A DNA stretch of 64,000 nt from Zonotrichia leucophrys gambelii. Lineage: Eukaryota; Chordata; Aves; Passeriformes; Passerellidae. The DNA lies in assembly GCF_028769735.1 (NCBI RefSeq), contig NC_088171.1, positions 69,085,216 through 69,149,215 of the forward strand. Reading direction: 5' to 3'. Positions 45,001 to 60,138 of this stretch are shown piece by piece (within the stretch, counting starts at the first letter, position 1; each line of letters starts with the position of its first letter). Made by a program: the position numbers and the translations under genes. The notes beneath the pieces are model-generated. The model ran no database searches, was not told the DNA's origin, and was given only the letters and a program-made list of their open reading frames with translations.

Positions 45001-47287
45001 CTGGGAAGGGTGATTTAAAGGTATTTAGGATTTAGAGGTACTTCTATCTACCTTGTTGTTCTCCAAAAGTTAGGTTGCCCCTAAGAGTCACTAGTCCTAA
45101 ACCTTGATTTTTCTTGATCATCATCTCCCCTCCAGTACAGTTTTAAGTGAGGAGTAAATCTTCTTCCTGGTAACTGTGAAGTCAAGACCCATAAAGTATA
45201 GTTATGAACTGGGATATCACTGAGAGCAGCAATTTTTTCTGATTCCAAATTGTATTCTGTGTTTTGGCTCCTGCATGAATAAAGAGTGAATCTGACCTGC
45301 AGGAAGGCAGGTAACAATTAGTGTGTGTCAGTGAACCTCCTGTTGATGCCTAGGATGTTCCAGTTTTCTTGATTTGCCATCCTTCTGCAGAGGAGTAAAT
45401 CACTCTTGATAAAGCCAAGCAAAACCTTCCAACTGCTCTGCTAAGGCTCCATGACACCAGGCTGCTGCTGTGGTAGCTGTGCTGCACTCCCAGGCTTCCA
45501 GGGATCTACTCTGTTTGAGGCTTGGATGCTCATTGTGTGTAGACTTCCATCAGTGGCATCAGATGGCTGAGGGGCTCTTTTCTCTACCTCTACATCAAGG
45601 CACCTTGAGGATCTGGAAAAAAATACTTCCTTGTTTGTTTCTTGGGGGTTTTTTCTATCATTGAATGGTTTTTCTCAGCTGGATCTATCATCTGATGTAG
45701 ATTGTTGTCCCACGGCTCAAAAACTTGTGCTGTCATCATGGAGGGCAGAATCAGGCAAGCAAGAAAGGCAGAAGTGTCTCTGCTTACACTTTAGTGTTAC
45801 CATGGTTGTGAGGCTTTGGCCATCTAAACCAGTTTAAGCTGGGGCTGGCCCAGTCCTTCTTTCTTGTGCATCTGATATGATGATGAGTCAGGATCCTGGC
45901 ATGGGTTGTTGGTTAGCTGTGATAGGAAGTTGCTCCTGAATCATCTAACCATGGCCATAGGGGTAACCTGAGGACTCAAAACCCTCTGTCAAGTGTTGGT
46001 CAGCCTGAGTTGTAGTCCCAGAAAAAGCAATGGAAAGAGAATCCAGGCTAGAACTTCTGAAAAAATTGCAGAAAATGGAGGAATCAGACTTGTGAACTTG
46101 TATGAAAATCAGTTTAAGAGGTCTGCAAGGGGACTGCACCAAGTTCATGCTATGAATCTCACAATCCAAAGCACTATAAAGCAAGCCCTCTCTGAAAAAC
46201 TCTAGTGAGCAGATGCAAAATATACACATACAAGCAATTCCACACCTTCAGTAGCTGCTATGACAGTGTTAGCAGAACTGCTACAACAACTCCTCATCAT
46301 ACATGTTGGTACCTAGGCAGGCACTGCTGCAAGGAAATTAAGTTCCTGATTTCCAAAAGACTTAAGGTAATGGGTTTTGGGTTTTTTTCTGGGGTTTGTA
46401 ATCTTAGCTCTTAGGATTTCCATACATGTGGGATGAAGCCTGGAATGCAGGTAGCACAGCAATTCTCTGTCAGTTGGATCTTCTGCACAGTGTGTTTGAT
46501 TAGAAATCGTGTCTGTTAGGTTTTGTGCCTGACTGACCCAGTGGCCTCCTGCAAATCCCTTCCACCCTGTTTTATTTCAGTCCTCTGCAGACTAGAAGAG
46601 TACGGTAATTGTTGCCTATCTCCCTGCAGCTGAACACAGCTCCATGTGACACACAGCTTGTAAGGACCTTTGTGAGCCCAGACTACATTTCTGCTGATAT
46701 CAAATCAGACAGTTTCCTTTCATTGTCATATGAGTCATTGGAGGACCTTGCCTTAGATCTGCTGGAGCATTTGAGACTTGTGGTGTCGTAGCTGCTGGAC
46801 GGGAGGCACTAACACAGAGTGACTCATTGCTCCCCTTGGGGACAGGAGGTTTATGCAGTCAACTGGAAATCATATTTTGTATGCAGATAGACCACTTCAT
46901 GGTGGAGAATCCCAAAGAATCTCACCCACACCCCTACATAGATGTCAGCAGCTGTAGTGAGATCTGCAGGAGCAGTGGGTTATTACACACCTGTGACCTG
47001 ACAGGGAAGGGCACAGGTGGAAAAGGCTAGTGGAAGTGGCTTTTTGAAAGACTGAGAAGGGAAGGAAAAAACCCCATGAGACAGTACTGAAAAACATTTT
47101 CCTTTATATTCCTCAATTCAATTTCTAAATCTTATGTGACATACAAGACAGCTGGTGGATCCTGATATTTTTCTGTCCCTGGGTCACCCAGACCAGTGCC
47201 AAGCCAGGGCAGAGAGTATGTAGTGTTCTTGAACCAGAAGGAACATCAGTCTGCTGCAGACTCAAGAGCTCACTTGTCTGCTCAGGC

Positions 47288-47312
47288 TGAACGTGACAGA
47301 GAGTCACGTTCA
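47288..47312. repeat. Perfect 10-bp inverted repeat with CACGT half-sites
   Basis: TGAACGTGAC (47288-47297), the loop AGAGA, then the exact complement GTCACGTTCA (47303-47312). A further GGC/GCC pair (47285-47287 with 47315-47317) extends the stem across a two-base bulge. It lies in the PSMG4-TUBB2B intergenic interval. Each arm carries an ACGTGAC or GTCACGT element typical of bHLH-ZIP or CRE-like factors. Confidence 0.75.
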
Positions 47313-50300
47313 AAGCCATGGAAATTACTGATTCAACATGCAGCACTGGCAGCCACATAAACAAAGGTTTGACCGAGATTCAGGCTGCTTTGGGAGTGGA
47401 ATGAAATTCCTTTTTTTGACAGATAGTTTGCTGTTGCCATGGTTATGGAACTTGCTGCACTTCTGGTCTCTTCCCCACCCCTCTGGGTACTTTCCTTCTG
47501 CTGATGCCAGGATTTCCATTTTTCCTTAACCTGCAGGTCCGACTGGACGTGCCTGTGTGTGGCTTGTCCCATTCTCCAGCATGCCAGAAGGGCCTGCCTC
47601 TCAGTCTGGTTCTCCAAACAGCCACTCTCTTTCATTACTCTTTAAAGTGATGCCATGGCCTTTTCATTTTTCCATTTGCAAGCAAGCAAAACTAGCTGTA
47701 CAAAACCAGCCTTGATTATTTTCCATCTTCTTCCCTGAGCAAGGCAGGAAGTTAACAGACCTTGCATTGTCCCTTAGCAGCCTCCCAGTCTTCACTCAGA
47801 AGTTCCTCAGCTCAATTCAGTTTTTTCTCTTGGCTTTTCCTTCCTGCTCTGTTGAACAGAGTGTTTTAGCCAAAAGAGTAAATATCTCAAACAATCATTT
47901 GTACATTACTAGAGAGCAGCAAATGTCACCTGATCCATAAGGATATGGTTGCTTTGGCTAGGATCTCCAAGTTCCTAGTACAGTTCTTGAAAATCATTAT
48001 TTAGATCTGGTGTGTATTTTATTTTCTATCACAAGCATATCAAACAGCTACTCTTTGCCCCCTCATCGGTGTATCTGGTGTTATTGGTGATTACACAGGA
48101 TATAGCTTTCCCAAACGTCACTTTAGTGACCTGTTTCCAAATTCCTGAGTTAAAAACATTTAAAATATTAATTCCCATTAGTAGCCAAAGATAAGGGTGT
48201 TCCCTATTTGCATGACAACAGAACAGACAGAATAGTTTGGCTGTCAGAACACATCACCCTAGGAAAATGTTATCAATTCCTTTACTGCATTTTCAAAGTA
48301 CAATCCCAAGAGGCTGAAACTGCATCTTCAAAAAGTCTGTGTCCCACCCTTGAACAGCAGCTGAAAAATATCCTTCACTGCTGCCTCTCAGAAAGCATGA
48401 GAAATTATGTCCCTTTTCTGCTTTTGTGTTTGAAAAAGCTGGTGCCAGGCACTGTTGCTGCTATTTCAGTGTCCTGAGGTGGATTCTTCCTCAGGATTGA
48501 AAGATCTGTGTACGTGAAATTAAATGTTTCTCATGAGGCAAACACAAATTGGTGAAAAGTATCCCTAAATCCTGTGAAGACCCATAAATGGGAAAATGGG
48601 AGGAGAGAGCAGGACAAAGGAATTCGTGCCGTTTGGAAGTGAAACCTTTTTTTAATGCGTTCAGAATCTGAGCCAGCCTCTACACAAATCAATTGAAAAA
48701 ATACCTGCTCCTGTGAGCAGAAGATAAACCTTGTAATGATGAGCCTCACTTAGCCATTGTGTGAAATGCTGCAGTGTGTGCTCAGAGGCAGTGCTGGATG
48801 CTTTGCTTACCTACCTGCATCCCCACCTGTGCCAAGGTGAGGCCTCAGCCCATAAACCCAGGCAACTCTGCAGGCACAGGTCGACACCCCCCTACAAGCG
48901 CCTGTCAGTCACCTACACGGATGCTTCCGAGTGACAATATCAGGACAGGCGCTGCTGTCCTCTGCCACCACACCCCAATTTTCCTGCCTTTTCCTCCTCA
49001 CTGCAGCTCCAGCACAGGGATTCCGTAAAGCACAAGGGGAAGGAAGGGATGGAAACGGTGCTGTCTTGATGAGGATGCTTCCAGCTTTAATAAGCCAGAC
49101 GATCAAAGCCTTTGTGTAAATCCTGCCATCAGGAGAACGGCTCTGCTGCTGCACTGACAGCACAGCCCAGCCCTGCACAGCTCCCTGCTTTTGTCAGCTG
49201 CGAGCTCCTCACACCCAGATCATCTCCCTCCAGCCCAGCACCGGACGGCAACTGGTGCCAGGGACAGAGACATGGCTCAGTCATTTTCTTTGCCAGTAAG
49301 ACAGATATCTAATGCACATATGAGTGGTGTGGGGACCAATTTTTTCAGCCTTCAAAATCACATTTCTTTCCACTCTTCTGAAAATGCTTATCAGAGGCAC
49401 CTGAGAGGCCAACGCAGCTGCTTGATGAGGTCTCTACGATTAATTTGCACGATCATGCCTTTAGCAAAGGCAAAAAGTGTTAACGAGTTGACGAGCACAC
49501 TCTTCCATACAGCAAGCAGCGCTGCCAGCCGCAATGTAACTGCAGGGAGGAGAGAGCAGGGTGGTGGCAGAAGACCTTGAAAAAAATTTCTTTGTTCAAA
49601 CCGGTTACAAAGGCTCCTGCTTCCCTAACATACCAAATCCGAACTGGTCGAGGGAGACAAGGGATTCAGTAGAAATTAGACTTAGTACTGATGCAGGGCA
49701 GTGTGTTGCTATCGGGGTTTCAAGGATGAGTCGTTGGGGTGGAAAGAAAATTTTTTTTAACCGAGGAGAGTCGAAACAAATAAGGAATATTTGCTGGGCA
49801 TGTGGCTCCTGTGTTCTGCACTGCCAGATTCTGACCTGATGGCTGCAAATGACGGTCATGCCAGCGTTTCTACCCTCTGACAATGCCATTTGCAACAAGA
49901 CCTTCAAATTGTGCAAATTTGTCCAATTACTTGAGCCTGAACATACACACCCCCCAAAAAAATCCTGCTTATGAAAGAAAGGAACAAGACCAGATTTCAA
50001 GAATAACTCAGACAAGCAAGTGAATATTTTCTTTCATGCCCTGCTCTTTTGCATTTACTGAATTTGTTCCACATGAATGTAGAAACAGCTGCATCAGCAA
50101 CAGTACTGAGACTGGAACCTTATTAATATTTATGCCTGGCAAGCAGAGCACACAGGAATCAAAATGCTTTCCCATCATTGGTTCAGAGACCCCAGCGTCC
50201 ATTCAACATCTTGCCACATTTGGGGCTTGGGCAAGCGGATTTATTAGAGAGCAGATCAATTTCTCATCAACACTCTCACCCAGTAGTAGGCAAACTGCCC

Positions 50301-53300
50301 TTTGCCTCTTCTTACCTGCTCTTTGCTTCTCATCATTTAGTAATTTCCTAATTAGAGAAACCATTTTTCATCTCTCTTTTGCACTTCTGTAGTTTATATT
50401 CCCATGTATTATATATTCTTGAAGAATTTATAGATGCTTGAATTATTATTATTAATGTTATAATTTCCTTATATGGGGGCATACCCATCAGCCTTAGTGT
50501 GAATGAGATGAACCAGGAAACAGCACCAACACAGGTTCATTATGTGCTATGGGAAACCAAGTGCACAATATGTGGCACTATGCACATGAAAGGTGTCATG
50601 TGGTCCTGGGATGTCCTTTAGAGCCTCCTTTGGGGCTTTTTACTGCTGTAATTTTTGCTGACAAAGTGCTGCAGTGAGAGTCCTTAAGCTGAGACTGGGG
50701 GGTTTCCTTTCTGAGAGCACTGAGTGGGGTTTTGGCTGACAGCCTTGCTCCTGCTTTTGTTTTGTGAAAGCAATCCTTACTTTGTGTAATAAAGAGGAAT
50801 TGGTGAGCACACAGGTGCTTTCAGAAAAAAATTAAACAGTCACAGAGTTTTAACTATTTGCTAGGTACAATGATTTGTAGCAGCAGTAAAAGAGAAAACA
50901 ATTATCCTGCAATCTGGCTGAAGCCCATTGCGGGGAGGATGCACCAGAAGTTCCTGGCCTTAGCAGGGATGGGCCAGGATGGGCAGCACTGGCAGGGGCT
51001 ACGGGGCAGCTGCCCTGGCCCTGGGCCCTGCTGGCAAGCATGGCAGCACTGTGAGGGTGACCCTGCTCCACTGGGGGGCTCCCTGGGGGACATGGGGGCT
51101 GTGGATACAGCCCAGACCTCACCCACTGGGCTTGTTGGGTGACCAGAGCCCACCCAGCAGACAGGGTGGTGTGGGGCCACTGCTGACAGTGTAACCACCC
51201 CTCACTCTCCAGTCCTGGGTCACCGTGTGGATGTCTCATTGGGACACATTGGCGTTAACCCTGGGTACTGAGGCCTGAGGCAGCTTGGCACTGATGAGCT
51301 GTGGGGTTTAAGCATTGCACTGATGGGCAGAGACAGACTCTGGTGTGCTGGCCGGGCAGCTGCAGGCAGAGGGAGGAGGGCTGGACTTTGCTGCTCCCAT
51401 GAACAGTGTTGATGCATTGCAGTTTTCTGCTGCCTTTCTTCTTTCTTCCTTTGGAGCCTCACAGCTTTCCATGCTGGTGTTGATTCTACCCTGTCCTTCA
51501 GCCACTGATGATCATGTTCCTATAATTTTCTCTCTGCCTGCAATTGTACCTTTTCTTGTCAGGCAGGGGGCTGTGCTGCTGGCTTTCCCACAGCTTAGCA
51601 ATTTTCTCAGGAGTTTGGGTCTGAGCAGTGCAGCTGGGCTATGTTACAGCCAGGGGTTTTGTTGGGAGCACGGGTAATGAGGGTCACAGCACAGAGCTGT
51701 GGCTACTACCAGCCCTGTCCTTTCCCAGCAGCTGGCATGGATGGCTCCAGGTAACCACTGGCACAGACTGCAGGTAACCTGTAAGCAAAACCATGAAGAC
51801 ATGTGGAAACAGAGATACTCAACAAAATTTTGTTTGCAAAATGTTCCTTCTCCACCTGCACCATCCCGAATTCCTCTCAAATGTACCCAGGGTCCTCACA
51901 GCCCACCCCTCACTGACCCTCTGCTGAGCTACAATGATTCATGCTGAGGAGAAAAATATTGGTTTGCCCTAAATGATCTAATGAGCCACCCTAGATGTCC
52001 AGCTTGGTCGATGGCCTAAGACTTCAACTCATGAGAGTCCAAACTTCTAATTTTTCTATAATGCAGCATCCTTTCTCTCAATATACAGAAGGTCTTGGTG
52101 CTTCTCTTGGGGGTTTGGGCATAACTTCAAGGTCTGTAAGGAATTTCCATCCTTCTGAGAGGAGCCACAGACAAGGAGTGGGATCTCCATGAAATGTGAT
52201 GCTGAGCCATGGGTCCAAGTTTCATTTTAGAAAACGTGTTCTAATGACCCACAAACTGTGCTGCAGCACATCCCACAAAAGCACGTATTTTCTATTATAA
52301 ATTAAAATGACTGAGTCTTTCCCTTGGGCTTTTGTTAGCTGGCTTTTGCAACCTTCTGCATCTAGCAAGGAAACCAGGACTTTCTTTAATCAGTGCCCAC
52401 TTCAACAGCGTAAGACAGAGGCTCTGACAGTGATCACACCCAATCTTGTAGTGGGAGGATGGGAGCCACAAAAGGGAGTTTGGAGAGCACATGTTAGATA
52501 AAACTGGGTTGATCCTCTGAGTTTAATTAAAGGAGCTCTTGACTGCGATTGTCTTATTCCTCCTCTAATATCGAGAACGACAGTGAACAACCTTGCAAGC
52601 TGACATTTCATCCGCCCTTCCGCCATTCCCGCAGTCCCCTACCCACAGTGCTTTTACCCTGGGAAATCAGCCTGGCGAGTGAAAATGTTGCAGCTCTTTT
52701 TTTGTTGTTCCTTTTTTCCTGCCGGGCGGGGGGGCCGTTGCCGGGGAGATGGGGATGGAGCAGCGCAGGCAGGGCCGGCCCCGGGGCTGGGGCAGGGGCT
52801 GCGCTGACAGACACAGCAGTGTGAGGCAGAGCCAGAGGGGGAGAGGGGCACGGGCAGCCAACAGCTGAACACTTCATTTCCCTGCGAGTCCTTCACAACA
52901 AGCTGTGCCGAACCTTTGAGGAACTCTCCGTGCCAAACACTCACCTTAGAATTAAAATGGACTTTGTCTAAAGTCTCCCGAAGTGACTTGAACGGCTGCA
53001 TTCACCTCTAAGGACTCTGGTCTGGGGGCTGCAGAAAGGCTGACCTGGGTTTCCTCTCTCAACCCTCTGAAAAGCAGCTATTTATTTTTAAAATAAACAT
53101 TTCACCTGTTTTTCTTTTAGTTTCAACAAGTTCTATATAGTAGATATACTTGAATCCTCCCTGCTTCGAAGAGGTGTATTAATTTATTTTAAGGCAAAGC
53201 TGTTGGGGTGGGTTTCTTTCCTCCACTGTTAATAATCTGTTTTCCTTGAATTGGATTTTAAAATGGCTTCCTTTGAAGCCTCAAGCTGTTAGGAATGAGC

Positions 53301-53499
53301 TTAGCGTAGGTATGGAGGATGTGTAAAATCAGCTACTCCCCTTCACACAGAAATGTCTGTTATTCTCCTCATAAAAAAAAACTAATCTGCAGTGTACAAC
53401 AGGCAGGTTAGTTGGAAATAATAGTAGCAAAGAGTCAGAGTACCTGTATTTTGCACCAGCTCTGCTGTGACAGGGTTTTCAGAAGCACACCCGCCGCAG

Positions 53500-54110
53500 C
53501 CATGGGAAAGGCTGACATTAATTTGAATCATTACCTGGAGCGGTCAGTGGTCCCCTGGAGCTGCTAATCTGCAAGCTATTCTTGAACAAATAATTGTAGA
53601 TGAGGATGTTGATTATGCAGTTAGCATGCCACAAAAAAATGTTCGCTTGGAATTACAGCTACACATTGTTTGTGAAGCGTACTCAACCAAATAATTAAAT
53701 TGTTCCTGGCTTGGGCCAGTAAAAACAGATTTCAGAGGGACTGCAAATTATAGCAATAATTTTTCTCAAAATCACTACTGAAGACACAAACGTGAGGCTG
53801 TATTTTCTAGCACGCCTTTTGGAGATGGGATACCTTCTCACCGTAAGGCAAACAAAAGAAAGGTGTGGATGCGTTGGCATATCAATCAGAGGAAACCGGG
53901 TTGTGCTGAAGATTGCCTTGGAAGAAGGTAAAATCAGATCTGGAGTAATCCATATGCAAGGTTATCGATCTGCATAAGCCAGGTTAGAGAGATTAGGGAC
54001 ATCGGCACGTGTGTAGAACAAAGGAAGAGGAAAGACGAAGAAATATACTGAAGAAATATGGGTTAAAAATGGTGATGTGCTTTAATTTGCACGTCTAGAG
54101 TAGCCAAGTG
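53500..54110. promoter_or_regulatory. Candidate distal TUBB2B enhancer (AT-rich, motif-dense)
   Basis: 1.5-2 kb upstream of the tubulin promoter. Many TAAT/ATTA cores, a SOX/FOX-like CATTGTTTG near 53667, a CACGTG E-box at 54006-54011 and TTAATTTGCACG at 54082-54093 occur in non-repetitive sequence. No test of conservation was possible. Confidence 0.3.
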
Positions 54111-55410
54111 TAGAATAGACGAAGTAGCCTACATCTAGTGGGTCACTAAAACGGGGTTTAGTGGAGTCCCGCCCGGCGCTGGCTACGGGGAGCCTGCCTG
54201 GACTTTCGGCGGCTGGGAGCAGTCCCCCGAGGGAGCCGCGCCCTCCCTCCGCTGCACACGCACACTGAGACGGTGGCGAGAACCAGGCGATGCCGAGGAG
54301 GAGCGGGCACGCCGGGCTGACCGCCCCGAAGGGAACCGTGACGCCCTGCCCGTGCTCTTCCTCCCCGCCACCTCCGGCGGTGCGGGCAAGTGCCGTGCCC
54401 TGCCCGCTGCCGCGGCCCCCGCCCCGCCACCGCTGTAATGCCCGCGGTGACCTACGGGCTGCTCAAAAATAAAGTGAGGGACAAGAAATCATCTCTGGGG
54501 ACCACATTCAACCCTCTCCTGCTCCCCCCTCCCCTCCTTTCTTAATCCCTCAGCATCTGTAAATCCGCATGAAGCGCCGAGGAGCGAGAGCCGCTTGCTG
54601 CAGAGCTGAGGGAACCTCCCCCCTCAGCCCCCGGCCCCGTGCTGCAGCCCCCGCGCCATTGTCTGTCTGCCGCCGGGTCGCGGGTGGCTGCGGCCGCACG
54701 GGGCACAGCGCGGAGCAGCGCGCTTGGCTGGAGAGCGGCTCCCGGCTCAGCTTCGCACCAAATCCGACCTTTTTAGGCATAGAAAGAGAAGCCGAGCTCG
54801 GCACCGAGGCGAGGCAGGCGGGGACCGCTCGAGGGCAGGCAGGGCTGGCGGGCAGGATCAGCGCACAGCCCGTGCTGGAGGGAAGCCCACCCGCGTCGTG
54901 CCGAGGGCCGACAAACCGGGTCAGGGCGCGGGGCTCCTGACCGCCGGTGCGGGCTTGTGCGGGCACAAGGGCGGCGACCACGGGCGCCTGGTGATACCGG
55001 CGGGTGCACGGTGCCTCCACGGGGGAGGGAGTCTCCCGCCGGCACCGTGTGAACGGAGACACGGGCGGGGGGGCGGGGGCAGCCGCGGGGTTCCCCCTTC
55101 CACCCCCCCGACGGCAACGCCCGCTGCTGCGGCAGGGAAGGCTGCCCTTCACGGGGAACAAAAGGCTGCGGCGGTGGCGGCCGCGGGAGGGCCAAGGGTG
55201 GGACGGCGGCCGCAGGGAGGTTCCGCGGTTCACACGTGGGCGGCCCCGGCCCGGCTCGGCCGCCCCATCGCGGCGCTCGGCCCCTTTGTCCCTGCTGTCA
55301 CGCCGGACCGGGGCTGTGGCGGCGCGCCCGGACCCCTCCCGCCGGCCACGCCCCGGCCGCACCCCCCGCGCCCGGACACGCCCCCCGCGCGGGACACAAT
55401 GCCCGGGCCC

Positions 55411-55492
55411 GCCCCGCCCCCGCGTGATCATTGGCTCCGCGCCGTTCCCGCATGACGTCACCGGCGGGGCGGGGCGCGGCGCCCAATTTAAG
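55411..55492 (+). promoter_or_regulatory. TUBB2B: TUBB2B core promoter: GC boxes, inverted CCAAT, CRE, TATA-like
   Basis: In order toward the gene: a CCCCGCCCC GC box (55412-55420), ATTGG, the inverse of CCAAT (55430-55434), a perfect palindromic CRE TGACGTCA (55453-55460), GGGGCGGGG (55466-55474) and a TATA-like ATTTAAG (55486-55492). Spacing predicts transcription starting about 55515-55520, giving a GC-rich 5' UTR of about 70 nt without an upstream ATG. NF-Y, CREB/ATF and Sp1 family factors are the expected binders; use is inferred. Confidence 0.75.
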
Positions 55493-55587
55493 GGGCGGCG
55501 AGGGGCGCGGCCGCCGCAGCGGCGAGTGCGGGAGCGGGCGGAGCAGGCGGCAGGAGTAGCGGGGCGGCACCTTCGGACACCGGCACC

Positions 55588-57881
<2,294 letters not shown>

Positions 57882-58250
57882 AGTTGAGATGGGTAGGAGT
57901 TAAGTATAGTCTGAGCGGGCAAGTATTCATTGAGAGAAGGAATCTGTGCAGTTGTGCTGAAGCATGCATTTTTTAATTTGGTGCTCTCCACTGTTGCTTC
58001 TGTCAGCAGTTTTGTATCCTTGACTGTCCAATGTAACAGTAGTTGCAAAATACTTCAGAGTCTTCTGTTGAAATGGTTAACTTCTCAAACATAAAGGCTT
58101 TTTGTGTCCTAAACTGTCTCCTCTACTTTATTTCTCTCTAGATTAAGCAAGTAATTCTTGTGTAGTTTTCTGTAGCTTCGCTTCTCAGTTTATTCCTGAA
58201 CTTCAGTGCAAGGTTAAATTCAATAAAACAAGAATTCTCAGGCTGTGAAT
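57882..58250 (+). other. TUBB2B: TUBB2B 3' untranslated region (inferred)
   Basis: Base composition drops sharply to AT-rich right after the TGA. A variant CATAAA occurs at 58090-58095, followed by a T/TG-rich stretch, and a canonical AATAAA at 58222-58227. A 3' UTR of 220-360 nt is usual for beta-tubulin genes. Which signal is used cannot be decided here. Confidence 0.65.
58222..58227 (+). promoter_or_regulatory. TUBB2B: Candidate TUBB2B polyadenylation signal (AATAAA)
   Basis: First canonical AATAAA after the stop codon. The variant CATAAA at 58090 is a possible earlier site and has the better downstream GT-rich element (TTTTTGTGTCC). Confidence 0.55.
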
Positions 58251-60082
58251 TTTGCAGCACATGGGAGCTATAGTAGCTCAGCTGAAGATGCCAGGTATTT
58301 CTTAGGAACTCCTGTGTTTAACAGTGGCTAATTGTTGAGGCAAAAGCTGCTTTATCTGATAAAAACAAGTCGCTGCACTTGAATCATGTAATTCCTCTTT
58401 ATGGACATACATGGTAGAGAGGTCAGAGAGAAGGTATTGAATTCCACATTGCAGGCTGTCAAAGCTGATTTGACAGGATAGCTGCAGGCTTCCCTTCCCA
58501 GGCTGCCATTCAGCAGCTTATTTAACTTGTTTCAGGGACTATAGTACAGGCATATGGGTGGCTGATTGGGATTTGACTTGATGCTGAGCTCGCTTGTCTT
58601 CCCCTCAACTCTCCTCTCTAAATACAAAAGTTCTGTGCAGAGAAGCATAGCTTTGTACTAACAGGCAACTTGAGGGCTCAAGTAAAAACCCAGGCTTTTT
58701 CTCTTCAAGAATAAAATTTGTGTTTCCCAAAAATAGCCACTAACCTGCCCTTAACTGTAAAGGGATTGATTCTACAGGGCAATCAATTCCCTCTAGGAGA
58801 CAGAAGATGCTGGACAGATTTCTAGGCTCAAAGGTACCATATGGTACCAGAGCATACCATGCAATCTTAAGTCACCTGTAGATCCCCTGACAACAGCTGT
58901 GTCCAAGTTGCATGTTTACTGGGCAATTGTTTGCTCCTGGTCCCTGCAGCAGGAGATGAACCTCTACCCAGGCAGGGGAGAGCAGTGCAGCTGCGCCCTG
59001 CTGTGCAGCTTTGCAAAGGTAAGTGTAATTTCTTTACAGTGAGGGAGGGAGGGGGGATTGATGTTCCTATATTTAGGATGCAAGAACCCTGAATGAATCT
59101 ACAACGCTCTTAACAGCAGTTAGCAAAGTTTCATAGATCCTAATCCTCCCACAGAGCAAGAGTGAAATCCCTGGTGGAGTTTAGCAGTTGCCCAGCACGT
59201 AAGCTTAGTCCTTAGTTCATTCAAACACCGCTTAGGGGAGTGGTCCTGCACTAGAAAATGTGTTGCTAAGAGAACTGCTACCAATGCTACAATTGCTGCA
59301 GTCCTTGCTGCTCTGAAAGAGCTGGTATTCACATATGTGCAGCCTCTATTGTGATCCTTTGCTGAAATGCTTGCAAGGCATTACTGGAATAAAGAATGAA
59401 AAGGGAGCTGCTGTGCATAACTAATATCTTGCCTGTTTTGAGTCCTCTGCCTGTGGACACTGCTGTGAATGTACGCTGTTCTTTGCTGATGGGCCTGGCC
59501 ACGCTGGTGTGTGCAGGACAACAGGCACTTGCTAAAGCTTTTCTCTCATCTGTAGGTTTGGTTTCTGGTGTGCAGAGGAGTGAGAAGCTCTTAAACTGCC
59601 TGGACTGTCAGTAAACAAATACAGTCCTGTATACCTACAACATACTTGTATTTCTTAACACTTGAGCCGTTCTAGGATTAAACATTAGACAAATTGAAGT
59701 TGTTTTTAGTAACTGAGTCAATACATGCTGCCTCAGGCCCTTTGGGGAAATAACACTGTATCTGGTTGCCACAGTAACCTTGCCTTGAAATTACCTAGCT
59801 GGGTTGCACTTGAAACTGTTGATCATATAGGTTTAAGTCAGCAAATTAACCGAAACAGTTTCACTAAAAGAGAAGACTTTGGTCTTTGATAGTAGAGATT
59901 TTCCTTTCAGCTGTGACACTGTAGCAGTTTTCACTAGTATTCAACATGTCTAGCATCTAATTCTTAGTGTAATTACACTCTGTCTCTAGCTAATCCTTAA
60001 ATATAGCTACCCAAGTGACACATTTCACTACAGCTCCCTTACTAGAAAGTAGGACACCATCCTACATTGCTTGCCTGTTGTT

Positions 60083-60138
60083 TCTAGTCTGGCTTTTTTT
60101 TGTTTTGTTTTGGGTTTTTTTTTTTTTTTTTTTTTTTT
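60083..60138. repeat. T-rich tract ending in T24
   Basis: The sequence runs TTTTTTTTGTTTTGTTTTGGG and then T24 (60115-60138). It is simple sequence; on the minus strand it would be an A-rich tail, but nothing recognisable lies ahead of it. Confidence 0.85.

Larger units (their letters stand above)
42721..54160. other. Intergenic region between PSMG4 and TUBB2B
   Basis: About 11.4 kb with no gene I can support. It contains a G9 run at 43375-43383, the 47.29 kb inverted repeat, a CNE-like stretch around 49.3-49.6 kb, an ATT repeat near 50442, a GC-rich patch at 50.93-51.2 kb, another at 52.72-52.81 kb, and an AT-rich motif-dense stretch at 53.5-54.1 kb. Frames up to 136 codons carry no known domain. 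Confidence 0.7.

Noticed and set aside
50850..51239. 129-codon minus-strand frame in a GC-rich intergenic patch
   Set aside because: Pro/Gly/Ser-rich translation with no motif; likely composition. No splice-linked partner exon is visible.
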